NCBI GenBank assembly: GCA_031270525.1
Contig: JAISXN010000131.1
Coordinates: 1-22,933, forward strand
Source of the DNA: Candidatus Symbiothrix sp.
GTDB lineage: Bacteria; Bacteroidota; Bacteroidia; Bacteroidales; Azobacteroidaceae
DNA: 22,933 bases
Direction of reading: 5' to 3'
How positions within the stretch are numbered: the first letter of the stretch is position 1; every line of letters begins with the position of its first letter. Position numbers and translations under genes: made by a program. The notes beneath the pieces are model-generated. The model ran no database searches. It saw nothing but the letters and a program-made list of their open reading frames with translations, and was not told where the DNA came from. This document shows positions 15,878 through 22,933 of the stretch, one piece after another.

Positions 15878-17062
15878 GTGAAACGGTTTCTTTTTTTCGG
15901 TCTATTCCTGTTTTTCTCCTTTCTTATACAATCGAAGACATACAATGACTTGCAGGTCAGTCTGTTGACGGTCATTCCCCGTTCAAAAGCCGTCTATACG
16001 ATTTACGGACACACGGCTTTGCGTTTCTATTCTCCTTCCCGTTCTATCGACGCCGTCCTGAATTGGGGGACTTTCGATTCGGACAAGCCGAATTTTATGT
16101 ATCATTTCCTTTTGGGCGAAACGGATTATTTCCTGAGCGCGGCGCCCGCCCAACATTTTATAGATACTTACGAAGCCGGTAATTCTACCGTTGTCGAACA
16201 GGTTATCAATATTCCCGACAGCCTGAAAACATCCTTGCTGCAAATGATGGAAACCTGTCTGCAGCCTGAAAATATCGAATACCGTTACAATATTTTTTTC
16301 GATAACTGTACGACGCGCCCCCGTGATATTATCGAAAAAGTTTGCGGAGGAACATTGATTTATCCGAATCAGGACGAACCGGTTACGATAAGAAAATTAG
16401 TGCATGGCTGCACGCAGCATTATCCCTGGATGGAATTTGGGATTGATTTGGCAATCGGGAATGGAGCCGATTCGTTGATTTCCCGGCGTACCGAGATGTT
16501 CTTGCCCGAAAGATTGATGAATCTTTTAGGCCGGTCGGTTGTCAAAACGCCCGACGGGACGGAATATCCGGTTGTCCTTTCCGAAAAAACCATTTTGCAG
16601 TCGGGCGACGGTAAGGCAAAAGATGGGTCTTTGTTCACAAAACCCATCTTTGTAAATATTTTTGTATTCTTTTTGATTGCTGCCGGCTTAAGCCGGCGGC
16701 AAAAGGGGAATTTTCGATGGCCTTTCGCTGCCTTGTTTTTGGTTGCAGGTCTTGGCGGATGCATTATTGCCGGCCTTGTCTTTTTGTCGGAACATCCCTG
16801 TACTTCGCCCAATTGGAATCTGGTTTGGTTACATCCGTTGCATCTGATTGGTTTTGCGGGATTCCTGTTTAAGAAATTTTATGCCTTGTTTCGTTGGTAT
16901 CATGCTGTAAATTTTGTACTTTTGTCAGGTTTTTTGTTAGGATGGTATTGGATTCCTCAAGTATTAAACACAGCTTTTATCCCGCTTATCGGTTGTTTGT
17001 GGCTTGTTTCGGGATATCAATACTTGTTTTTGAAAAGAAAAAATGCTGAAAATAAAAAATAA
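15878..17062 (+). CDS. lnb: DUF4105 protein, candidate lipoprotein N-acyltransferase Lnb
   Basis: This is a DUF4105 membrane protein of about 394 residues. I recall this family containing Lnb, the enzyme that adds the third acyl chain to lipoproteins in Bacteroides in place of Lnt. After a signal or anchor (1-19), the periplasmic domain carries GHTALRF (His45) and DNCTTRPRD (Cys144), a Cys-His pair like that of NlpC/P60 enzymes. Five hydrophobic helices fill about residues 255-390. I chose the GTG at 15878, which gives a clean signal segment (VKRFLFFGLFLFF). The longest frame starts at ATG 15806, but that lies inside the 6S-like RNA, upstream of its terminator. The 3' end overlaps the next gene by 20 nt. 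Gene order DUF4105, phosphatase-like, secA seems conserved in Bacteroidales from memory. Family call is firm; the enzyme name is inference. Confidence 0.75.
   Translation: MKRFLFFGLFLFFSFLIQSKTYNDLQVSLLTVIPRSKAVYTIYGHTALRFYSPSRSIDAVLNWGTFDSDKPNFMYHFLLGETDYFLSAAPAQHFIDTYEAGNSTVVEQVINIPDSLKTSLLQMMETCLQPENIEYRYNIFFDNCTTRPRDIIEKVCGGTLIYPNQDEPVTIRKLVHGCTQHYPWMEFGIDLAIGNGADSLISRRTEMFLPERLMNLLGRSVVKTPDGTEYPVVLSEKTILQSGDGKAKDGSLFTKPIFVNIFVFFLIAAGLSRRQKGNFRWPFAALFLVAGLGGCIIAGLVFLSEHPCTSPNWNLVWLHPLHLIGFAGFLFKKFYALFRWYHAVNFVLLSGFLLGWYWIPQVLNTAFIPLIGCLWLVSGYQYLFLKRKNAENKK
16619..16651 (+). other. Strong intragenic hairpin in the DUF4105 gene
   Basis: AAAGATGGGT (16619-16628) pairs perfectly with ACCCATCTTT (16642-16651). 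Inside, TTTG (16630-16633) pairs with CAAA (16638-16641) around a TTCA tetraloop, leaving one bulged base. That makes 14 bp, followed by a T-rich stretch (TTTGTAAATATTTTTG). It resembles an intrinsic terminator but sits in coding sequence between the periplasmic domain and the first membrane helix. Confidence 0.7.
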
Positions 17063-18629
17063 ATTACAATGGTTCACTTCCTTGCTCGCTGTTCTGACGG
17101 TGACAGGAGTTCGTGCGCAACAAACTACCGAAGTTCCCAAATTAGTAATCAGTATTGTAGTTGACCAATTACGAGGCGATTACCTGCAATATTTTAGTCC
17201 CACTTTCGGTGAAAAAGGTTTCAATCGTCTGGTAAACGAAGGATTGGTTTATCACCGGGTAAATTTTGGTTTTCCGAATATTGGGCAAGCATCTTCTATT
17301 GCAACCATTTACACCGGAACGTATCCTTATTTTCACGGAATTGTTGCCGACAAAAAAATGGATTTCGAATCTCTCCGTGAAGTTTCTATTCTTTTTGACG
17401 ATACTTATCTCGGCAATTATACTACCGACCGTTTTTCGCCTTTGGCTCTGCTGTGTTCCACGATAACGGACGAATTGAAAGTTGAAACGAACGGAATATC
17501 AGATGTTTATTCAATTGCGCCCGATGCCGGAGAAGCTATTTTATCGGCAGGCAGGTATGGCGATGCGGCTTTTTGGCTGGACGATTACAATGGGAATTGG
17601 GCGACAACGACTTATTACAAAAACATTCCCTGGTATGTGGATCGCTACAATACGATGTATGCGCCTGCCAATAACCCGGATCGAGTTTGGACGCCGGCTT
17701 TGGTTTCTTACGACGGTTTCCCTTATTCCAAAGATATCTTATCTTTCAGATACACAATTTCTAAGAACGATAACGATAAATTCTTGAAATTCAAGCAGAC
17801 CCCTTTTATTAACACGGAAATTACCAAATTAGCATCCGTTTTCTTCGACTATGCCGATTTCGGAAAACGGGGCTATCCCGATTTTCTGTCAATTACATAT
17901 TACGCAGGAGATTATAAATCAAATAATTCCGCAGAATTTGGTTGGGAAATTCAGGACACCTATTATCGTTTGGATAAGGAAATTGAAAACCTGTTGGATT
18001 TAGCGGATAAAAAAGTAGGACTTAAAAACGTCCTGGTCGTGCTGACTTCCACCGGTTATTACGATTATAAAGTTCAAGACTCGGAAAAATATAAATCCGC
18101 CGGAGAATTTTATCCGAATCGCTGCACAGCCTTGCTAAACATGTATCTGATGGCCGTTTACGGTTCGGGCGATTGGGTAAAAGGCTATTACAACGAACAA
18201 ATCTACCTGAACAAAAAGTTGGTAGAAGACCGGAATGTCGATTGGAACGAAATACTGCGGAAATCGGCTGATTTTATATCCCAATTTAGCGGAGTTCAAG
18301 ATGTTACAACTGCCGGACAATGGTTTGTCGACGATGCCGGAAGAGCAAGCGCTTTCCGCCGGGGTATGCACAAAAAAATCAGTGGCGATTTGTACCTCGA
18401 ATTACAGCCGGGTTGGGCGGTAATTCATGAAAAACAAACCGAAAAACCGGAATACAGGCAAAACAATTCTGTCCTTTCTCCGTTATTTATCTGGGGTGTA
18501 AATATCAAAAAACAAGATATTTACAGGGAAATTAAGGCGACGGAAATAGCGCCTACGCTGGCATTCATCATGCGGATTCGTCCGCCAAATGCTTGCAGGG
18601 AAGCGCCTTTGGAAGAATTTGTGCGGTAA
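17043..18629 (+). CDS. Alkaline-phosphatase-fold protein, probably catalytically inactive
   Basis: This is a periplasmic or surface protein of 528 residues with a signal peptide (cleavage near VRA|QQ, residues 25-26) and the overall layout of PafA-type alkaline phosphatases. The first metal aspartate is kept in VVDQLRGD (Asp41), and landmark segments remain: IYTGTYPYFHGI, AAFWLDD, DTYYRLD and ATEIAPTLAFIM. Compared with PafA as I remember it, the nucleophile region TAIGHTS is QASSIAT here, the STDYVGH metal motif is SITYYAGD (283-290), the ADHG motif is TSTG (335-338), and the late THS histidine is missing. Asn of HGIAGN is Asp103. I infer a pseudoenzyme. Its start overlaps the DUF4105 gene by 20 nt, implying coupled translation, and secA follows after 29 nt. 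It may act as a binding or accessory protein of the DUF4105 enzyme. Confidence 0.8.
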   Translation: MLKIKNKLQWFTSLLAVLTVTGVRAQQTTEVPKLVISIVVDQLRGDYLQYFSPTFGEKGFNRLVNEGLVYHRVNFGFPNIGQASSIATIYTGTYPYFHGIVADKKMDFESLREVSILFDDTYLGNYTTDRFSPLALLCSTITDELKVETNGISDVYSIAPDAGEAILSAGRYGDAAFWLDDYNGNWATTTYYKNIPWYVDRYNTMYAPANNPDRVWTPALVSYDGFPYSKDILSFRYTISKNDNDKFLKFKQTPFINTEITKLASVFFDYADFGKRGYPDFLSITYYAGDYKSNNSAEFGWEIQDTYYRLDKEIENLLDLADKKVGLKNVLVVLTSTGYYDYKVQDSEKYKSAGEFYPNRCTALLNMYLMAVYGSGDWVKGYYNEQIYLNKKLVEDRNVDWNEILRKSADFISQFSGVQDVTTAGQWFVDDAGRASAFRRGMHKKISGDLYLELQPGWAVIHEKQTEKPEYRQNNSVLSPLFIWGVNIKKQDIYREIKATEIAPTLAFIMRIRPPNACREAPLEEFVR

Positions 18630-18658
18630 ATTAAAATTCATTAATTAAAAATAACATT

Positions 18659-21600
18659 ATGAACTTCAACGATATTTTATCTATATTATTTGGGAATAAG
18701 GCTCAACGCGACTTAAAAGAAATCTCTCCATACGTGGAAAAGATTAAAGCCGTTTATCCCAGCATCGAAGCGCTGTCAAATGACGAATTACGCGCTCGGA
18801 CAGAATCAGTTAAACAAAAAATTGAAGACGTTGTAAAAACAGAAAAAAACAATATTGCCGAATTAAAAGCCAAAATTGAAACGCTCGAATTAGAAGAACG
18901 TGAGACCGTTTGGGCGGAAATTGATAAGATTGAAAAGGAGATTTTAGTTCTGCAGGAAAAAGTTTTAGACGAAGTGATGCCCGAAGTCTTTGCCATTGTC
19001 AAAGATACGGCACGACGTTTCAAAGAAAACGAGCAAACGGTTGTCGCTGCCAATGATTTTGACCGTCAATTGGCTGTTACTCATGATTTTGTGAGTATAG
19101 ACGGCGATAAAGCGATTTATTACAATCATTGGAAAGCCGGCGGAAACGAAATCGTTTGGGACATGGTGCATTACGACGTACAATTGTTTGGCGGCGTGGT
19201 TTTGCATAACTTCAGTTCCAAGAAATACGAAAAGGATACGGAAGACCCCAAACTCAGTAAAAGAGTGCGCGGATACATTGCGGAAATGGCCACCGGCGAA
19301 GGGAAAACGCTGGTAGCAACCTTGCCGATATTTCTGAATGCACTGACTCACAACGGCGTTCACCTCGTTACGGTCAATGATTATTTGTCGAAACGTGACT
19401 CGGAATGGATGGGTCCCCTGTATATGTTCCACGGTTTGTCGGTAGATTGTATCGACAAACACCAACCAAACTCCGACGCTCGCCGCAAAGCTTACGAAGC
19501 AGATATTACTTTCGGAACAAACAACGAATTTGGATTCGACTATCTGCGCGATAATATGGCGATTAGCCCCAAAGATTTGGTACAGCGGAAACACAATTAC
19601 GCGATTGTGGACGAGGTGGACTCGGTATTGATAGACGACGCACGTACGCCTTTGATTATTTCCGGTCCGGTTCCGAAAGGTGAAGACCAGTTATACGAAG
19701 AATATCGCAGTCGTGTAGAAAATTTGTTTTCCGTACAAAAAAGTATGACAAGCAAGCTGTTGGCCGATGCCAAACAAAAATTAAATTCTTCGAACCAAAA
19801 GGAAACTGAAGAAGGAAATGTATTGCTTTACCGCTCTTTTAAAGGAATGCCGAAGAACAAGGCTTTGATTAAATTCCTGAGTGAACCGGGAGTGAAAGCC
19901 GGAATGTTGAAAACCGAAGAGTTTTACATGCAGCAACAAAACCGGGAAATGCACATCATTACCGATCCGCTGTATTTTGTCATTGACGAAAAAAACAACA
20001 CCATCGAATTGACGGACAAAGGGATAGACCTCTTGACCGGAAATTCCGACGACCCGCAATTTTTCGTATTGCCCGATATTGGCGTTCAGATGGCGCAAAT
20101 CGAACAGGAAGGCGGTACGGACGAAGAGAAGCAAACAAAAAAGGATGAATTGTTGCAGAATTATGCCGTCAAATCGGAACGGGTACACACTATCAACCAG
20201 TTACTGAAAGCTTATTGCTTGTTTGAAAGGGACGACGAATATGTAGTTATTGACAATAAAGTGAAAATCGTTGACGAGCAGACTGGCCGCATCATGGAAG
20301 GCCGCCGTTATTCCGACGGTCTGCATCAGGCGATTGAAGCCAAGGAACGTGTTCAGGTAGAAGCTGCTACGCAAACTTTTGCGACAATTACTTTGCAGAA
20401 TTATTTCCGTATGTACCACAAACTCGCGGGTATGACCGGTACGGCCGAAACGGAAGCCGGCGAATTTTGGGATATTTACAAGCTGGACGTTGTGGTGATT
20501 CCAACCAATCGTTCGGTGATTCGCGACGACAAGAACGACCGGATTTACAAAACGGCACGGGAAAAATATGCCGCTGTTATAGAAGAAATTGTGAAAATGC
20601 GGGACGAAGGCCGTCCGGTGCTGGTCGGTACGACTTCGGTAGAAATCTCGGAATTGTTGAGCCGGATGCTCGCCATGCGGAAAATAGCCCACAACGTGCT
20701 GAATGCCAAACTGCATCAGAAAGAAGCAGAAATCGTTGCTCAAGCCGGTCAGACAGGGACCGTTACGATTGCTACCAACATGGCCGGTCGCGGTACGGAC
20801 ATTAAGCTTTCTGCGGCGGTGAAAGAAGCCGGAGGGTTGGCGATTGTCGGCACCGCGCGTCATGATTCCCGCCGTGTGGACAGGCAGTTGCGAGGCCGTT
20901 CCGGTCGTCAGGGCGATCCCGGTTCGTCGGTGTTCTTTATCTCGTTGGAAGACGATTTGATGCGCCTGTTTGCGACCGAACGCATTGCCGGAATGATGGA
21001 CAGGATGGGCTTCAAAGAAGGCGAAGTTTTGGAACACAACTGGTTAAACAAAACGGTAGAACGCGCCCAGAAAAAAGTCGAAGAAAACAACTTCGGTATT
21101 CGTAAACGTTTGCTGGAATACGATGATGTGATGAATTCGCAGCGCGAAGTCGTTTATACCCGCCGTCGCCACGCTTTGATGGGTGAACGCATCGGTCTTG
21201 ACGTTCTGAATGTGATTTACGACACTTCTGCTGCTATTTGCGAGCAATATCTTGAAGCCGGTGATTACGAAGGGCTTAAAATGGAATTGTTTAAAGTTTT
21301 GGCTATTGAAGTTCCATTTTCGGAAGAAGAATTTAAACGAATGAAACCGGAAACGATAGCTGATAAAGTGTTCGATATTGCACTCGAAAGTTTCAAACGG
21401 AAAACAGAGAGGATGACGCAAGTAGCTTATCCGGTTATCAAACAGGTTTACGAAGAACAGGGAAGTCGGTATGAAAATATTGTGGTTCCGGTGACGGACG
21501 GCAAACGGGTTTACAACATTCAGTGTAATCTCAAAGATGCTTACGAAACCGTCGGCAAGGACATTATCAAGTCGTTTGAAAAGTCCATTATGCTTCATTC

Positions 21601-22024
21601 TATCGACGAATCCTGGAAAGAACATCTGCGCGAAATGGACGATTTACGCCAATCGGTACAAAACGCCAGTTACGAAAATAAAGACCCCTTGTTGATATAC
21701 AAGCTGGAATCTTATGATTTGTTCCGGAGAATGGTCGACGAAATGAACCGCAAATCGGTTTCAGTCCTGATGCGCGGACAAATCCCTGTGCGCGAACCGG
21801 AACAGGTGCGCCAAGCGGCTCCCGAACGTAAAACGGATTACAGCAAATATCGCACTCAAAAGGACGATATCGAAGAAAGCCGCCGGCGACAGAGGGACGT
21901 TGCTTCCCGCGATACCCGCGAACAACAAATTACTGCGCCGATACGCACCGAAAAAACAGTGGGAAGGAATGATCCTTGTCCTTGCGGCAGCGGGAAGAAG
22001 TATAAGAACTGTTGCGGGAGGTGA
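18659..22024 (+). CDS. secA: Preprotein translocase ATPase SecA
   Basis: SecA is the cytosolic motor that drives unfolded precursors through SecYEG. The 1,121-residue protein has Walker A in MATGEGKT (210-217), the Walker B region [19 protein letters not shown], the PPXD, helical wing and scaffold domains, and the nucleotide-domain-2 segment [17 protein letters not shown]-terminal zinc-binding tail, [14 protein letters not shown], contacts SecB or ribosomes in known SecA. E. coli SecA has 901 residues and its Walker A near 105. The extra length here is partly an N-terminal insertion, including a likely coiled coil at about 55-105, and is usual for Bacteroidota. The ATG at 18659 follows the phosphatase-like gene by 29 nt without a visible promoter, so read-through from upstream is likely. 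The 3' end converges on the yhcH-type gene, seven bases away. Confidence 0.97.
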   Translation: MNFNDILSILFGNKAQRDLKEISPYVEKIKAVYPSIEALSNDELRARTESVKQKIEDVVKTEKNNIAELKAKIETLELEERETVWAEIDKIEKEILVLQEKVLDEVMPEVFAIVKDTARRFKENEQTVVAANDFDRQLAVTHDFVSIDGDKAIYYNHWKAGGNEIVWDMVHYDVQLFGGVVLHNFSSKKYEKDTEDPKLSKRVRGYIAEMATGEGKTLVATLPIFLNALTHNGVHLVTVNDYLSKRDSEWMGPLYMFHGLSVDCIDKHQPNSDARRKAYEADITFGTNNEFGFDYLRDNMAISPKDLVQRKHNYAIVDEVDSVLIDDARTPLIISGPVPKGEDQLYEEYRSRVENLFSVQKSMTSKLLADAKQKLNSSNQKETEEGNVLLYRSFKGMPKNKALIKFLSEPGVKAGMLKTEEFYMQQQNREMHIITDPLYFVIDEKNNTIELTDKGIDLLTGNSDDPQFFVLPDIGVQMAQIEQEGGTDEEKQTKKDELLQNYAVKSERVHTINQLLKAYCLFERDDEYVVIDNKVKIVDEQTGRIMEGRRYSDGLHQAIEAKERVQVEAATQTFATITLQNYFRMYHKLAGMTGTAETEAGEFWDIYKLDVVVIPTNRSVIRDDKNDRIYKTAREKYAAVIEEIVKMRDEGRPVLVGTTSVEISELLSRMLAMRKIAHNVLNAKLHQKEAEIVAQAGQTGTVTIATNMAGRGTDIKLSAAVKEAGGLAIVGTARHDSRRVDRQLRGRSGRQGDPGSSVFFISLEDDLMRLFATERIAGMMDRMGFKEGEVLEHNWLNKTVERAQKKVEENNFGIRKRLLEYDDVMNSQREVVYTRRRHALMGERIGLDVLNVIYDTSAAICEQYLEAGDYEGLKMELFKVLAIEVPFSEEEFKRMKPETIADKVFDIALESFKRKTERMTQVAYPVIKQVYEEQGSRYENIVVPVTDGKRVYNIQCNLKDAYETVGKDIIKSFEKSIMLHSIDESWKEHLREMDDLRQSVQNASYENKDPLLIYKLESYDLFRRMVDEMNRKSVSVLMRGQIPVREPEQVRQAAPERKTDYSKYRTQKDDIEESRRRQRDVASRDTREQQITAPIRTEKTVGRNDPCPCGSGKKYKNCCGR

Positions 22025-22031
22025 GAATTTT

Positions 22032-22568
22032 TCAAGCAATCCGCACCTTCACAATTGCTTTCTTCACCGAAGCATTATCCTTGACTTTCACGGCAGGACG
22101 GTGAGCGTCGTCAGGAAAGAAAATAAAAAACAGGGAGGTATCGGCCAAATAATACCGCATATCGCCCGGTTCCATGAAATAAACATCTTTTTCCTCACTG
22201 TAAGGCGTCGGATTTCGGGTGTCGGACAGAGGCGTTAAGCCCATAAGTTCTTCGCCTGAAATCATAAATTGGATATCTGCATATTTGATATGACCTTCGC
22301 ATGGGATGTCTTCTGCGTTTTTTGTAATGTATTCGTTGATATTCACAAACAGATTTTCGCCGTCTATTACGTGTTTTCCTGCGGCTAAATGAGGAAATTC
22401 CGGACTCGCTAAAAAGCGGAAAGCTTTCCGCCAAAGTTCGGGATTAGCTGCATATTGACGAATAAATTCTTCTTTATTAACAGTTTCGTCCGGTTGCGCC
22501 TGCAAACCTTCTTTCCAATCGCCTTTTGCGTACCACGCCAAATCGTAGTTATTTACTTTATTGCTCAT
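22032..22568 (-). CDS. YhcH/YjgK/YiaL (EbgC-like) family protein
   Basis: This is a 178-residue protein of the YhcH/YjgK/YiaL family (DUF386), small cupin-like metal-binding proteins associated with sugar use, including the beta subunit of Ebg beta-galactosidase and anomerase-type enzymes. Family marks are HIKYADIQFMISGEE, EKDVYFMEPGDM and the late FFPDDAHRPAVK with the conserved histidine. The N-terminus has about 25 residues ahead of the usual domain (DLAWYAKGDWKEGL). There is no signal peptide, so it is cytoplasmic. It diverges from a GH125 alpha-mannosidase gene with promoters back to back, which suggests, but does not prove, joint use of a mannose-containing glycan. Confidence 0.87.
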   Translation of the reverse strand: MSNKVNNYDLAWYAKGDWKEGLQAQPDETVNKEEFIRQYAANPELWRKAFRFLASPEFPHLAAGKHVIDGENLFVNINEYITKNAEDIPCEGHIKYADIQFMISGEELMGLTPLSDTRNPTPYSEEKDVYFMEPGDMRYYLADTSLFFIFFPDDAHRPAVKVKDNASVKKAIVKVRIA

Positions 22569-22599
22569 GATTTTATCTTTGATTTTGTTGGATAGAGTG

Positions 22600-22607
22600 C
22601 AAAGTTA
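22600..22607 (-). promoter_or_regulatory. -7 element for the YhcH-type gene
   Basis: The minus strand reads TAACTTTG, a full TAnnTTTG match, about 32 nt upstream of the ATG. The -33 position shows only a weak TTTC. It faces away from the GH125 promoter and the two overlap in footprint. Confidence 0.5.
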
Positions 22608-22619
22608 CTAAAATTTTGT

Positions 22620-22650
22620 TTTGCCGGAAAAGAAAAGAGTTGTATATTTG
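22620..22650 (+). promoter_or_regulatory. Promoter of the GH125 gene
   Basis: TTTG at 22620-22623 and TATATTTG at 22643-22650 are separated by 19 nt, matching Bacteroidota consensus elements and spacing. The predicted start is near 22655, about 50 nt before the GH125 ATG and 16 nt before a 12-codon upstream ORF. Confidence 0.65.
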
Positions 22651-22670
22651 CCGCATAATAAATTTATTTT

Positions 22671-22709
22671 ATGTCGAAACAACGTTTTCATGTAAATACG
22701 CGCTTATGA
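22671..22709 (+). CDS. Possible 12-residue leader ORF coupled to the GH125 gene
   Basis: An ATG at 22671 opens a 12-codon frame (MSKQRFHVNTRL) whose TGA at 22707-22709 overlaps the GH125 ATG at 22706-22708 as ATGA. It lies downstream of the predicted promoter. It may couple or modulate translation of the mannosidase, or simply be chance. There is no homology evidence for so short a frame. Confidence 0.3.
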   Translation: MSKQRFHVNTRL

Positions 22710-22933
22710 TAACTCGCAGGAACTTTTTAAAAGCAGGAAGTTTGGGATTGGCTTCCATAGCTTTAAGCAGTAAAGAACCGGTTTTTGCCGGAACGGCTTC
22801 CTTATCCAAACAACCCGGATATGTTTCCAAACGTCCCGAACTTTCCAAACGGAATTTTACCTCGAAAGCCGTCGAAGAAACAATCACTCAGGTAAAAAAA
22901 CAGCTCAAAGACCCGAAACTGGCATGGATGTTC
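22706..22933 (+). CDS. GH125 exo-alpha-1,6-mannosidase, 5' part only
   Basis: The first 76 codons of a gene run off the right edge. The N-terminus has a twin-arginine-like signal, TRRNFLKAGSLGLASIAL, so the protein may be exported folded by Tat. After the signal, YVSKRPELSKRNFTSKAVEE and then KKQLKDPKLAWMF match the start of glycoside hydrolase family 125 as I recall it; that family removes alpha-1,6-linked mannose without a metal ion. I chose the ATG at 22706 because it begins right at the Tat motif. The catalytic acids lie beyond the window. It diverges from the YhcH-type gene. Confidence 0.75.
   Translation, partial: MITRRNFLKAGSLGLASIALSSKEPVFAGTASLSKQPGYVSKRPELSKRNFTSKAVEETITQVKKQLKDPKLAWMF

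Noticed and set aside
18965..19594. Open frame of 209 codons on the minus strand inside secA
   Set aside because: Antisense to the conserved ATPase domain with no domain or promoter of its own.
20201..21037. Open frame of 278 codons on the minus strand inside secA
   Set aside because: It lies wholly antisense to conserved secA motifs, has no recognisable domain and follows from secA codon bias.
1..22933. Mobile elements, prophage, CRISPR, toxin-antitoxin or restriction genes
   Set aside because: No transposase, integrase, phage, cas or restriction motif is seen in any frame, and no spaced direct repeats apart from the heptamer in prmC.

Overview
The window is chromosomal DNA from a Bacteroidota bacterium, most likely order Bacteroidales. 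Four things point there: the DUF6089-uppS-bamA block; a SecA of about 1,120 residues with a long N-terminal insertion and a CxCx8CC zinc tail; the pyrE-SRPBCC-argH cluster; and repeated promoter elements of the Bacteroidota type (TAnnTTTG at -7, sometimes TTTG at -33) with few Shine-Dalgarno sites. It reads as core genome. I see no insertion sequence, prophage, CRISPR array, rRNA or tRNA. The family or genus cannot be fixed from sequence alone.

Layout. 1-1020: the 3' part of a radical SAM gene (+), cut by or frameshifted near the left edge, followed by a 15-bp inverted repeat. 1022-6142 (- strand): DUF6089 outer-membrane protein, uppS, bamA and an acyltransferase-3 membrane protein in one tight envelope-biogenesis run. 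6207-8559 (-): a DUF6242-like surface lipoprotein and ribD, whose reductase domain looks internally shortened. 8581-10587 (+): prmC, recX and a comF-like gene, packed or overlapping. 10674-13566 (+): pyrE, an SRPBCC protein, argH and a Rieske-like lipoprotein. 13588-15541 (-): proB then an alpha/beta-hydrolase esterase. 15626-15850: a strong promoter and a structured RNA of about 185 nt that I interpret as the 6S RNA of this lineage. 15878-22024 (+): a DUF4105 protein (candidate lipoprotein N-acyltransferase Lnb), an alkaline-phosphatase-fold protein that appears to have lost its catalytic residues, and secA. 22032-22568 (-): a YhcH/YjgK/YiaL protein, divergent from the 5' end of a GH125 alpha-mannosidase gene that runs off the right edge.

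Much of the window serves the cell envelope. SecA exports precursors, BamA inserts outer-membrane proteins, UppS makes the lipid carrier for wall and surface glycans, and the DUF4105 protein probably finishes lipoprotein acylation. The remainder is biosynthesis (riboflavin, pyrimidine, arginine, proline), translation termination (PrmC) and DNA-uptake or recombination accessories (ComF, RecX).

The items most worth following up are the 6S-like RNA, which also overturns the longest-frame start of the DUF4105 gene; the apparent pseudo-phosphatase whose start overlaps the end of that gene; the three-copy heptanucleotide repeat inside prmC; the shortened RibD reductase domain; and the Rieske-like lipoprotein with altered ligands.
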